NCBI RefSeq assembly: GCF_019802045.1 | Contig: NZ_JAHVHU010000020.1 | Coordinates: 1 to 64,000 of the forward strand | Direction of reading: 5' to 3' | Length of the DNA stretch: 64,000 nucleotides | Origin: Membranihabitans marinus | Lineage (GTDB): Bacteria; Bacteroidota; Bacteroidia; Chitinophagales; Saprospiraceae | Shown here: positions 1 through 8,770 of the stretch, piece after piece | Layout: each line of letters starts with the position of its first letter | How positions within the stretch are numbered: position 1 is the first letter of the stretch | Made by a program: the position numbers and the translations under genes | Notes under the pieces: model-generated | Database searches by the model: none | The model's input: only the letters and a program-made list of their open reading frames with translations | What the model was told of the DNA's origin: nothing

Positions 1-267
1 GATTCCGGATTTGCCTTGTACCAAAACACACCAAACCCCTATGCGGGTCAGACTGTGATTGGATTTAAATTGCCTGAAGCATCCAAAGCGACCTTGAGCG
101 TGTACGATGTAACTGGTAAAGTATTGAAAATCGTAGAAGGTGAATACAGCGAAGGCTACAACGAAGTGAAGTTGACAAGTTCAGATCTTAATGCGACTGG
201 CGTATTGTACTATCAATTAGATACAAAAACGTATACCGCGACTAAGAAGATGATCGTGATAGAATAA
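1..267 (+). CDS. C-terminal part of a T9SS type A sorting-domain protein (5' end outside window)
   Basis: The frame is open from base 1 and ends at TAA 265-267. The 88 visible residues form a type A C-terminal sorting domain of the type IX secretion system: the opening YQNTPNP, a middle beta-strand segment with VYDVTGK, and the terminal motif GVLYYQLDT followed by a basic KKMIVIE tail. Such domains direct a protein across the outer membrane and are removed by the sortase PorU (family knowledge). The same three motifs recur at the end of the 1251-residue protein encoded at 1824-5579, so the two may be paralogues or functional partners. The catalytic or binding part of this protein lies upstream of the window, so its function cannot be stated. 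Confidence 0.9.
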   Translation, partial: DSGFALYQNTPNPYAGQTVIGFKLPEASKATLSVYDVTGKVLKIVEGEYSEGYNEVKLTSSDLNATGVLYYQLDTKTYTATKKMIVIE

Positions 268-373
268 GTAGTTGCGCATTTGCGCTGCTGCAAAAACATT
301 CAGTCTGGATCATGAGTAACTGATGTTTTGAATGAACCGAGGATATTGAATGATAAAATCGGTTTTTGGGATG

Positions 374-420
374 GCCTCTCTCCGCCCTCGTTTACGGGGG
401 ATTGGAGGGGGGCTTTTTTT
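374..420 (+). terminator. Probable rho-independent terminator
   Basis: A G/C-rich imperfect stem (cctctctccgccctcg paired with the G-run near 397-412) is followed by a run of seven T (413-419). It lies about 110 nt after the stop codon at 267, in the orientation that would end that transcript. Confidence 0.6.
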
Positions 421-1823
421 ATTTAATTATTATAGAGTCTTGTGCTTCCTGTATTGGGGGAGCGTATATCCAAACCGAAGCAGGTGAACGTGGTATGCTC
501 TGCGATTTATACGGTCTTTTTGTATTTGAGAATGACTTTATAGCGCTCGTACGTGCAATGTGCCTGGTTACATCCTGGAAAATATTTTTTACGGCACAGA
601 AAAAGCTTTCATGGACACTGGAATTAGCTCATCAAATCACCTCAACCTAGTTAATGCATTACGTTATCCCTGGGGCGTTTCTTATTTATCAATTATGAAT
701 GCCAAGACCCTTGGATATTTTAGAACCAGTTTTAAACTAGGGTTGAATTTTGAATCATACTATTGTTGTCTGGCAGAGCGCTTAGTTTCCTCTCAGTTTC
801 TTACGGATAATCGGGCTAGAGCCTACGGTTCATCACGGCAAGAACGTTTCTTTATTCAATCATCTTTGCACCTGCATAACAATTATTAGTACAATATCGT
901 GGGTTAGCGAAGTAAGTTGCCCACCATGAATGGTACAGCTTAATGCTGTGCAAGGCCGAATTGACCACCCGTACTGACTGCTAATCAAGTTGAAAGCCCA
1001 AAAGGGCGAGTTTTGAGCGCTACCAGACTCCTGCCTTTCGAAATTTATATTCCTAAAATAATGTTTGGTATAATCTTTGCTACTTATAAAGCAAATACTT
1101 ACACCTATGAATTTTTGGTTATTTTTACTAATTCCACTTGTCCTTGGCATGATCAAAAAACAAAAAGATCGTTATTCAAAAGTTTAGTCTTTTGAGCAAT
1201 TGATTTTTAGTGATCATAAAAATGTCGACTCAAAAACTGTCAAATCTGATCTGGTAAATGGATCACCTCGTTCTTCGTTTGACTTTATATGAACAATACT
1301 ACCTTGTCGAGAACCCCCCATATGGTATTCCATCCTATCTATTCCTGAACGCTTTTTCACGTGTACCCTCTTTTTTTTAGATGACTTTTAAATCACAGTA
1401 GTACAGCGATTAATGTAATTTATTCAGTATATGTGATGCGTTTTTTAAAAGCTTTTCGAGCTCTTAAAATCACTTCCTACACCACCATGTCTTCAGAAAA
1501 AGTGTTAAATATTACGCATTATAAAAAAATATAATGTATCATTGCATTAGTAAACAAGGAACTATTAATGATAATTAATTATAATATGTAGTGTTGTTCC
1601 AAATATGAAGTCGATTTATAAAGCGTGGTCTACTTTTTCCAGTGGTTTCAAAACTACGATTATCGCATTTTCGCGATAAGTCTCAGCGGCAAAAAAGAGT
1701 CCGTTTGAGAATGAAACTAGCTGGCAAATATGGTCTGCTTGCTTATGTAATCATGAATCTTCAAGAAACGGCATATCTGCGTAGAATAATTAATACAACT
1801 AATTATTAACAAAATAAGGTCTC
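421..1823. other. Gene-poor region of about 1.4 kb
   Basis: No convincing gene. The open frames here (about 560-889 on +, 860-1156 on -) overlap one another, lack any recognisable domain, and have composition unlike the neighbouring genes. Small structures are visible: GCCC-AAAA-GGGC at about 998-1009, and a 7-bp hairpin TTATCGC/GCGATAA at 1660-1679 with a 6-nt loop and no T-run. The stretch from about 1400 to 1620 is very AT-rich. The region could hold the leader and promoter of the large secreted protein that starts at 1824, or decayed DNA. I cannot identify more. Confidence 0.5.
1785..1807 (+). promoter_or_regulatory. Inverted repeat 16 nt before the start of the 1251-aa secreted protein
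   Basis: A perfect 8-bp inverted repeat, AATAATTA and TAATTATT, is separated by 7 nt. The position suggests an operator or mRNA structure, but the sequence is AT-only and could be chance. No exact TAnnTTTG box is visible close to this start. Confidence 0.3.
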
Positions 1824-4800
1824 ATGATGAAAACTATTACACAACGAATAGTACCTGGGAGAGGTGGGTACTATTTCACAGGAATGATTTTATTACTAAT
1901 GAGTATATTCATTCCACAGAAAGCCTACTCACAATGTCTGACAAATGCACAAGACGACTGTGACAATACAAGTCCGATCGTGCTCCAGCTTGACGCTAGT
2001 GATGTATTTACCTTGCGCATATTTGAAGATTTTTATGACAGCGATCCGGTGGGTTGCGATCCGTCAAATTTTATGGTTCAAGTAACGGATTTAACGGGAG
2101 ACTCACTAATAGTAGATGCCTCACCGATGGATCCTGATTTTGTGTACAACAATGCCTGTAAATATGTTGGTCAAAACATGAAAGCGGAGCTATTTTATAC
2201 AGGTGGAAATACGATGATCCCGGTCTGTGAGCGAAAAGTTATTTTATTACCTGAAATCACATGTACCAACGCGACCTTCTATTGCAATCACCCTGTATTT
2301 GAAGAGAACATGGACGAGCAGGTCCTGCCAATTCAATTTGGCTGTGATAATTATGACCCGTCAAACCTGGATGTGCGAATTAGCAGTGAATATTGGGATG
2401 ATATGTCTACAATGGATACGCTGTTTCGAGTTTGGGAGATAGGAGTAAACAACAATAAATCAGTCATTACCTGCACAGATACCATTTTAAGAGAGGCCAT
2501 CCCAATTGCCGATATTATTATCCCTGCTGATACCATCATATCATGCGAAGCATGGAATGGTGTGTCACCTGATCCTGCCGTTACTGGCGTTCCCTATTTT
2601 ATTGTAAATCCCGAATCTCCGCAGCCGGATACCATTTATTTGGATGAAGGACAAGTAACGCATTGTGTGAACGTCCAATACATGGACGATGTTGGGATAC
2701 CACTTGATTGTGAGCTCGGTTCTTATGCAAGAACCTGGCAGGTCCGGACTGATGCCGGAACGGTAGAAGGTATCCAAATGATCACAATTATAGATTCAGT
2801 GGGTCCGGAAGGAGAATTTCTTTTTACTGCGGTTGATTCTATTGAAACCAATATAGGAGACTCTGTCATGAACCTTCCGGTATTTCAGGTTTCTACAGGA
2901 AGTCATGGTTGTGAATCGGACGGGAATTTACCTATTTTATATGCTTCTGACCCTTGTAGCGGAGTTCATGGAGTTTCTGCACAAGTGACTGATGGCAATG
3001 GTCAGGTACATTCTTTGACAAACGGTGGTCCTTTCATGGGCTTTGACCAGGGTAAATACCTGGTGACATACACAGCTTCAGATTCGTGTTGGAATCAATC
3101 CACTTTTTATATATGGGTAGAGGTCGTGGATTTGGTGAATCCGGTAATTTCACTGAGTACAGAGTACAACATCACATTATCTGACGAGGTTACCTGGCTT
3201 AATCTGGAGGATTTTGCTGCACACCATATATCTGATAATTGTGGTCTGGAAATCGTAGTCGGTCGTCGCGTTGGAGATCATGCAACAGCCTGTGGAGCCG
3301 ATGATTCTACATCGATAGTAGGCATGTATCGTCAAAAGTATGCAGATTGGCTTGAGAGCGATGGTTGGAACTGTACAGAACTTGTAGATGTAGATTCGGG
3401 TTGGATGGACAAAATACCGTTCTGTTGTGCAGATCTTGGATCTGAAATTATGATTGAATTAATGGCTATTGACCAATCATGCAACGTAACGCGCAATATG
3501 ACCGTTGTGGTTCCGATCAGTAAAGGAGGAGCAACAATCTTTGAGCGGTTGCCTGATGTATCATTGGCGTGTGAAGCATGGACTGAGCATTATGAAGGAT
3601 TGATTTACGGAGATACGCTCCCCAATAATCTTAATATTGATTCTTTGGATAAGTATTTTGGGACCTACCTGCCTTTTACACCTGGGAATAATGTCGAAAT
3701 AGGAACTATTGTCGTAGAAGATGTAGACTGTTATGTAGAAGAGGGATTGATGGTCAAAGAAGAATCTCTTTTTGAAACGCACAATGGATTGTTTCGATCT
3801 TCCTGCGCTGGAGAATTGACGCAAGAAGCCGAATTGGTCTACGATGATGGATGCAATACCTTTACCATAACACGACGTTTTCTAATCAATGGCAATGTCA
3901 TGGCCGTTCAGGAAATATCTACGGAAATTCGATGTCCGTTTGAGCCGGAATTATTTGATTATCCGGCAAGTGCCGATACCATGATAACTATTTCGGATTC
4001 GTCTATATTGAAAGATCCTTCGTACTGGGTTGGGAATCGATTTAACCTGACAACTGAAGGACCGGAATACAAAGGCGCCGATTGTCGGGTGATCGCTACG
4101 GGCTATGTAGATAAGCTGCTCGATGATATGTCCAGTAATAACCCCAATGAAGCCTACGCGGTGATCATGCGTACATGGTGTATGGCTGATTGGTGCAGCA
4201 GTGATCTGGGACCTGATTGGAAATCATCCATTGGTCAGGACGGTATTATTACCTGGACACAGAATATTAAAATATTTATAGATCCCGATAACCCCGATGT
4301 ATCTATCGAAAAACCGGATCCGGATAAAGTGGAAGATGATGTAGTGGTACCACCGGTCTCTAAAGATGTAGTTCAGATCGAAGGTCGCATCAGAACCGAA
4401 GATGCACTGAATGTAAATAACGTAACTGTTGAGGTGCAGACCTCCAATCACAACGATGAAATGGTGACCAACGAGAGTGGTTCCTTTGAGATGAAAGTCG
4501 ATCAAGGCAGCCGGGTGAAAATCAGGCCTGTCAAGAAAGGTGATTTAGGCAATGGATTGTCAACCCTGGATTTGATATTGATTCAGCGTCACCTGCTCCG
4601 CAAAAAGCTCATAACGTCGCCCTATAAGCTTATTGCAGCAGATGCGAACAATGATCAACGACTTACTCCTGCAGACGTGTTATTTTTACGACGAGTGATA
4701 TTAAACAAGATGCAGGGATTGGAAGAAATGACCTCATGGAAATTCGTAGACGCCAATTACACTTTTATCAATCAAAAAGCATCGTACTCGGAAGACTATC

Positions 4801-5579
4801 CGACTGTATTGGATATTGAAAGACTTAGTGATAATCTGAAAAGTGAATTTATCGCTGTAAAACTTGGAGATGTAAACCAATCCGTGAATGTGAGCCGATC
4901 TTCCAGCCGGGCAACCCATCCGGTCACAGCGGTGAAAGTACAGGATCAGTTTGTGAAATCTGGTGATGTAGTTGATATTCCATTGAAGATCATGGAAGCT
5001 GTTAATCTGACGGGCGTTCAGTTTGCACTTCACTTTGATAATCAAACGCTCGAGGTACTCGATGTCCGGGGGGACCAATTGAATCTAAGTCCGGAAGAAT
5101 GGACCATCCAGGATGGCATGGTCAAAATGAGCTGGACCGATATCAATTCTTTGGCATTGAAAAAAGGTGATCAGATGGTTACTGTACGGGTTCGTGCCAA
5201 ACGAAATGTGAATTTGAGAGATGTAGTTTCTTTTAACACAGGAGCAATTGAACCTGAGATTTATGATGAAGCTGATGTAGTTCGAGGGCTAGGTTTGACT
5301 TTCAGCAATGCTCATGAAGGGGTGTTTGCGGTTCATCAGAATCGTCCCAATCCTGTCCAGGGTGAGGCGGTCATCGACTATGAACTCGACCAGGAAACAA
5401 CAGTCCATTTGCAGATACACGATGTAACGGGCAAGTTAATCCACACACAAAAGAGCATGGGTGTCAAAGGATTGAATCAATTCCGCATCCAAGCTGGTGA
5501 ATTACAGAGTGGGGTATTGTACTATACCATCACAGATGGCCTGCATAGTGCGACCCGTAAAATGGTGGTTATTAAATAA
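1824..5579 (+). CDS. Large secreted protein with dockerin-like, cohesin-like and T9SS sorting domains
   Basis: A 1251-residue exported protein. Residues 1-37 are a signal peptide with hydrophobic core GMILLLMSIFIP, ending near AYSQ. Residues about 40-840 are Cys-rich and Asp-rich beta-type sequence (many paired Cys and recurring DNC/CE motifs), like the HYR/Ig-like modules of large Bacteroidota surface proteins. Residues about 851-912 resemble a carboxypeptidase-regulatory-like beta-sandwich (EGRIRTEDAL). Residues about 913-960 look like a dockerin type I pair: a degenerate first half, then DANNDQRLTPADVLFLRR with Ca-ligand spacing. Residues about 1035-1150 are cohesin-like (VDIPLKIMEAVNLTGVQFAL). 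Residues 1171-1251 are the sorting domain (NRPNP, HDVTGK, GVLYYTI, RKMVVIK). It is likely a cell-surface or released scaffold or adhesin; no catalytic domain is recognised. ATG 1824 and ATG 1827 are both usable. Confidence 0.85.
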   Translation: MMKTITQRIVPGRGGYYFTGMILLLMSIFIPQKAYSQCLTNAQDDCDNTSPIVLQLDASDVFTLRIFEDFYDSDPVGCDPSNFMVQVTDLTGDSLIVDASPMDPDFVYNNACKYVGQNMKAELFYTGGNTMIPVCERKVILLPEITCTNATFYCNHPVFEENMDEQVLPIQFGCDNYDPSNLDVRISSEYWDDMSTMDTLFRVWEIGVNNNKSVITCTDTILREAIPIADIIIPADTIISCEAWNGVSPDPAVTGVPYFIVNPESPQPDTIYLDEGQVTHCVNVQYMDDVGIPLDCELGSYARTWQVRTDAGTVEGIQMITIIDSVGPEGEFLFTAVDSIETNIGDSVMNLPVFQVSTGSHGCESDGNLPILYASDPCSGVHGVSAQVTDGNGQVHSLTNGGPFMGFDQGKYLVTYTASDSCWNQSTFYIWVEVVDLVNPVISLSTEYNITLSDEVTWLNLEDFAAHHISDNCGLEIVVGRRVGDHATACGADDSTSIVGMYRQKYADWLESDGWNCTELVDVDSGWMDKIPFCCADLGSEIMIELMAIDQSCNVTRNMTVVVPISKGGATIFERLPDVSLACEAWTEHYEGLIYGDTLPNNLNIDSLDKYFGTYLPFTPGNNVEIGTIVVEDVDCYVEEGLMVKEESLFETHNGLFRSSCAGELTQEAELVYDDGCNTFTITRRFLINGNVMAVQEISTEIRCPFEPELFDYPASADTMITISDSSILKDPSYWVGNRFNLTTEGPEYKGADCRVIATGYVDKLLDDMSSNNPNEAYAVIMRTWCMADWCSSDLGPDWKSSIGQDGIITWTQNIKIFIDPDNPDVSIEKPDPDKVEDDVVVPPVSKDVVQIEGRIRTEDALNVNNVTVEVQTSNHNDEMVTNESGSFEMKVDQGSRVKIRPVKKGDLGNGLSTLDLILIQRHLLRKKLITSPYKLIAADANNDQRLTPADVLFLRRVILNKMQGLEEMTSWKFVDANYTFINQKASYSEDYPTVLDIERLSDNLKSEFIAVKLGDVNQSVNVSRSSSRATHPVTAVKVQDQFVKSGDVVDIPLKIMEAVNLTGVQFALHFDNQTLEVLDVRGDQLNLSPEEWTIQDGMVKMSWTDINSLALKKGDQMVTVRVRAKRNVNLRDVVSFNTGAIEPEIYDEADVVRGLGLTFSNAHEGVFAVHQNRPNPVQGEAVIDYELDQETTVHLQIHDVTGKLIHTQKSMGVKGLNQFRIQAGELQSGVLYYTITDGLHSATRKMVVIK

Positions 5580-5614
5580 AGCAGAAGTTATTAATTAGAC
5601 CTTAGTAGTTTTAT

Positions 5615-5646
5615 AAGGCTGTGTCTCTGGGCACAGCCTTTTTTAT
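5615..5646 (+). terminator. Rho-independent terminator
   Basis: A perfect 9-bp stem AAGGCTGTG/CACAGCCTT encloses an 8-nt loop and runs directly into TTTTATT. It sits 36 nt after the stop codon of the 1251-residue secreted protein. Confidence 0.9.
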
Positions 5647-5709
5647 TGAACTTTGTGCTTGTTTTTTGGTTCAATTGATGGTAGAATTAAAATAGGCGCA
5701 ATAAATTTA

Positions 5710-5717
5710 TATTTTTG
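5710..5717 (+). promoter_or_regulatory. TAnnTTTG -7 promoter element of ruvX-def
   Basis: TATTTTTG matches the Bacteroidota sigma-A -7 consensus exactly. Only 4 nt (CATG) separate it from the ATG at 5722, so the predicted transcription start falls on the start codon. No clear -33 TTG is visible. Confidence 0.65.
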
Positions 5718-5721
5718 CATG

Positions 5722-6135
5722 ATGGGACGCATGATGGGCATTGATTATGGTACGAAAAAGACCGGAATAGCTGTGACTGATCCACTTCAGATTATAGTTA
5801 ACCCATTGGAGACTGTGGAGACCAAAACTCTTTTTGAATTCCTGACGGATTATTTTGAAAAGGAAGAAGTAGACAAAGTGATTGTAGGCGAACCATTTAT
5901 GGCGGATGGTTTTACGCCCGCACAACATCACAAAGCCGTAATGAGATTTGTGGACCAGTTTCGTAAGAAATTTCCGGATTGCGAGGTGGATTTAAGCGAT
6001 GAGACCTATAGTAGCCGGCACGCGCGTGAAATCATCAATCGTTCAGTTTCGTCCAGGAAGAAACGACGGAATAAATTATTGGTCGATAAAATATCAGCGA
6101 CCCTAATATTACAACAATACCTGAATCATATTTAG
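5722..6135 (+). CDS. ruvX: RuvX/YqgF-family Holliday junction resolvase (pre-16S rRNA nuclease)
   Basis: A 137-residue RNase H-fold protein of normal family length. The family N-terminus MGRMMGIDYGTKKTGIAVTD carries the first catalytic Asp. VIVGEPFMADG gives the second acidic strand, and DETYSSRHA is the YqgF DERLTS-like motif. The C-terminus contains KISATLILQQYL, typical of the family (DxxAAxxILQ). Members are implicated in 16S rRNA 5' maturation and proposed as Holliday junction resolvases. ATG 5722 is chosen because it reproduces the conserved MGR start; ATG 5719 and 5731/5734 are alternatives. The longer frame from 5653 would cross the promoter. The gene is co-oriented with def 7 nt downstream, so the two probably form an operon. 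Confidence 0.92.
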   Translation: MGRMMGIDYGTKKTGIAVTDPLQIIVNPLETVETKTLFEFLTDYFEKEEVDKVIVGEPFMADGFTPAQHHKAVMRFVDQFRKKFPDCEVDLSDETYSSRHAREIINRSVSSRKKRRNKLLVDKISATLILQQYLNHI

Positions 6136-6142
6136 ATAATCT

Positions 6143-6694
6143 ATGAAGTTACCGATTTATGCATATGGCCACCCTGTACTTAAAAAAGTAGGAAAACCGG
6201 TGGAAACAATGGATGACAGTCTCAAAGCATTTATTAATGATATGTGGGATACCATGTACCATGCTTCGGGGGTCGGGTTGGCAGCACCTCAGGTCGGCGC
6301 GTCCAAGCGAATATTTGTAGTCGATACGGTACAGATCATGGATGATGATGAAAAGGACAAAGGCATCAAGCAGGTATTTATCAATCCCGAAAAACTGGAA
6401 GAAAGCGGTACTGAATATGCGTATGAAGAGGGCTGTCTGAGTATCCCGGACATTCGCGCAGACGTGCATAGACAGCAACGCATCAAATTATCCTATCTCG
6501 ATGAAAACTTTGAAGAACAAACAGCAGTTTTTGAAGGACTAAATGCCCGGGTTATACAACATGAGTATGATCATTTGGACGGTGTGTTGTTTGTCGAACG
6601 TATCAATCCTTTGAAAAGAAACATCCTGAGACGCAAACTGGATAAGATTCGCAAAGGAAAAGTGAAAGTAGATTACCCGATGGAGTTCGTATAG
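6143..6694 (+). CDS. def: Peptide deformylase
   Basis: A 183-residue metalloenzyme that removes the N-formyl group from nascent proteins. All three signature motifs are present and intact: GVGLAAPQVG (motif 1), EEGCLSIP with the metal-binding Cys (motif 2), and QHEYDHLDG with the HExxH-type metal ligands and catalytic Glu (motif 3). The length is normal for Bacteroidota. The start is the ATG 7 nt after the ruvX stop, giving MKLPIYAYGHPVLKK, a typical deformylase opening. It presumably shares the ruvX transcript. Confidence 0.97.
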   Translation: MKLPIYAYGHPVLKKVGKPVETMDDSLKAFINDMWDTMYHASGVGLAAPQVGASKRIFVVDTVQIMDDDEKDKGIKQVFINPEKLEESGTEYAYEEGCLSIPDIRADVHRQQRIKLSYLDENFEEQTAVFEGLNARVIQHEYDHLDGVLFVERINPLKRNILRRKLDKIRKGKVKVDYPMEFV

Positions 6695-6735
6695 CTCTTC
6701 TGGACGACGGGAGAATACAACTCAATATCAGGACC

Positions 6736-7356
6736 TTATTTACGACCAAAATCAGCCGGAATCTCGCCCCATTTTTTAGTTTCCCATTTTAGGATCCTAT
6801 TCTTGATCGGATGGGTTTTGATCCATGCCAGTGCCCGATCGACAAGATCAAATATTTCTTTATTCCGGGCGGTTCGCTGCAGTGTGGTTTTTACTTTTTT
6901 GTTCCGTACCCAGGACATGGCAGTACGCGAATCACTATATATGGGGACATCGTGCAGTCCCTGTTTGTCCAGGAGAGCCAATGCATGGACCAGTGCCAAA
7001 AATTCACCCAGGTTGTTCGTCCCTTGCTCAAACGGACCCGCGTGAAAAATTTGTTCTTTGTTGTGGGTCCACACTCCTTGGTATTCTACAGTACCCGGAT
7101 TGCCACTGCTGGCAGCATCAACGCTTAGGCTATGAGGGATGTAAGGTGCATTGGATAGTGGCATTTTTCTACCTTTATTTTTCAATTCCTTTTTCCATCC
7201 ATTTCGAAACGCAACGGTGGCTTTCTCCAGGGAAGGATATGATTTGTATTTAGCGTTCGGAAAGTCTTTTATTTCAGCTTGAGCCGCAGGCCAGTTTTCA
7301 TAAATCCCTGGTTGGTGTCCTTCCCAGACCACGTAATATTTTTTCTTTTTTGGCAT
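6736..7356 (-). CDS. rnhA: Ribonuclease HI with N-terminal hybrid-binding domain
   Basis: A 206-residue protein. Residues 1-50 are the RNase H1 hybrid-binding (viroplasmin-like) domain: KKKYYVVWEGHQPGIYENW and YKSYPSLEKATVAF. The RNase H fold follows, with the acidic residues visible as SVDAASSGNPG (first Asp), NNLGEFLALVHAL (Glu) and IYSDSRTAMSWV (Asp). It degrades the RNA strand of RNA-DNA hybrids, supporting replication and R-loop removal. The start at 7356 (MPKKKKYYVVWEG) matches the usual family N-terminus; an in-frame ATG at 7383 would add nine unconserved residues. The gene is divergent from dprA with only about 44 nt between starts. A degenerate -7-like box (atgctttg) lies in between. 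Confidence 0.93.
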   Translation of the reverse strand: MPKKKKYYVVWEGHQPGIYENWPAAQAEIKDFPNAKYKSYPSLEKATVAFRNGWKKELKNKGRKMPLSNAPYIPHSLSVDAASSGNPGTVEYQGVWTHNKEQIFHAGPFEQGTNNLGEFLALVHALALLDKQGLHDVPIYSDSRTAMSWVRNKKVKTTLQRTARNKEIFDLVDRALAWIKTHPIKNRILKWETKKWGEIPADFGRK

Positions 7357-7400
7357 ATAATTGATTATTTTCAAAGCATTCACGTTTAGCCGCTTTAGGA

Positions 7401-8498
7401 ATGCAGGACAAAATTAAATTTATCATCGCATTATCCCAGATTAAGGGCGTCGGATTTCGCCGTTCCCATCAGATTATTCAAGAATTTGGAAGTGCAGAGT
7501 CCTTCATTACAACTTGTCTGAAGCATCCAAACCGCATTCCGTCCGTTATTCGCGAAAATTGTACGCGGAGTAATATCACGCAGGCATTGGAACATGCAAA
7601 CCGACAACTAAACTATTGTGAAAAAAATAATGTTCACGTGTTGGCGTATTTTAATAAAGCCTATCCCTATCGGTTGCGACGGTATGACGACAGCCCGCTT
7701 GTCCTTTACTTCCGGGGAAATACAGACCTCAATGGAAGTCGAATGATTGGTATTGTCGGTACGCGGAAAATGACTTCTTACGGAAAGTGGATGGTAGAGA
7801 ATTTGGTCAAAGACTTGAGAAATTATGGTGTGACTACGATCAGCGGATTGGCTTACGGGATAGATACTCAGGCCCATCGGGTCAGTGTGAAATACGGAAT
7901 TCCTTCGGTGGGTATCATGGCGACGGGAATAAATCAAGTGTATCCGGAGCAAAACAAGGATCTGGCCGTTCGCATGACCCAATGTGGCGGAGTGCTTACT
8001 GAGTACGGAATCAACGTAAAAGCAGAAGCCTACCATTTTCCTGCCCGAAATCGAATCATTGCCGCGCTTTCTGATGCTCTGGTGGTGGTAGAATCAAAAG
8101 CCAAAGGGGGAGCTATGATTACGGCCGATCTGGCTTTCGGCTATGGAAAGGATGTTTTTGCCTTTCCAGGTAAAACCACAGATACCTATTCCCGAGGAAC
8201 TAATTTTCTGATCAAATCCCAGAAAGCCCAGCTTATCGAAAATACTGAAGATCTTCTTATGGCAATGTCCTGGGATGCCATCGGTCTATCAAAGTCAACC
8301 CAGCCCACATTATTTGATGAATTGACTGAAAAAGAGCATAAGTTTCTCACGGAATTTGAAAAAAATAAAGCATTTCATATTGATCAGGTTCGGGCCAGAC
8401 TTCAATACTCCAGCTCAGAAATTGCTGCTATGCTGTTGACACTTGAACTCAAGGGGGTGTTGAAAACTCTGCCCGGCAGCCGGTATATGATCGTGTAG
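7401..8498 (+). CDS. dprA: DNA-processing protein DprA
   Basis: A 365-residue DNA recombination mediator that loads RecA on incoming single-stranded DNA during natural transformation. An N-terminal helix-hairpin-helix/SAM-like region (IALSQIKGVGFRRSHQI) is followed by the Rossmann-like DprA/Smf domain with GIVGTRKMTSYGK, SGLAYGIDTQAH, GGVLTEYG, FPARNRIIAALSDALVVVES and GGAMITADLAFGYGKDVFAFPG. A C-terminal DML1-type winged helix ends the protein (EFEKNKAFHIDQVRARL...). All core motifs are intact and the length is normal. No other competence genes are adjacent. Confidence 0.96.
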   Translation: MQDKIKFIIALSQIKGVGFRRSHQIIQEFGSAESFITTCLKHPNRIPSVIRENCTRSNITQALEHANRQLNYCEKNNVHVLAYFNKAYPYRLRRYDDSPLVLYFRGNTDLNGSRMIGIVGTRKMTSYGKWMVENLVKDLRNYGVTTISGLAYGIDTQAHRVSVKYGIPSVGIMATGINQVYPEQNKDLAVRMTQCGGVLTEYGINVKAEAYHFPARNRIIAALSDALVVVESKAKGGAMITADLAFGYGKDVFAFPGKTTDTYSRGTNFLIKSQKAQLIENTEDLLMAMSWDAIGLSKSTQPTLFDELTEKEHKFLTEFEKNKAFHIDQVRARLQYSSSEIAAMLLTLELKGVLKTLPGSRYMIV

Positions 8499-8719
8499 CC
8501 GGTGGTTGAGTGCTATTGATCAATGGCTGATGACCATCCAGAGGCCACATGGACTCCATGGGGATTTATTTCGATGATCACATGAAAGGTCTTGTTTTGA
8601 AGGGCAGCGTTAAACTGCCTGAATGCTTCTGGATTATACCCTGCAGAATGTCTGTGATTACAATCAAATCGTGCTGGGATATAAATTTCCAATTTCGGGG
8701 CAGGAAACTAAATTTATAT

Positions 8720-8727
8720 TTACTTTG
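8720..8727 (+). promoter_or_regulatory. Near-consensus -7 element
   Basis: TTACTTTG differs from TAnnTTTG at one position and lies 43 nt before the TTG start at 8771. The same variant precedes the BASS-transporter gene (14673-14680) and the GT2 gene (25294-25301). The 8499-8719 stretch before it shows no gene. Confidence 0.35.
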
Positions 8728-8770
8728 TGGGGATTAAAAAAAACGAGTTATAGTTTAAACAAAAACTGAA

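Noticed and set aside
366-889. Two overlapping open frames (94 and 109 codons, +)
   Set aside because: They begin inside or just before the terminator hairpin, overlap in different frames, and show no domain or gene-like composition.
860-1156. 98-codon open frame on the minus strand
   Set aside because: Overlaps the plus-strand frames, has no recognisable motif, and no promoter box; I briefly considered a transposase fragment but could not support it.
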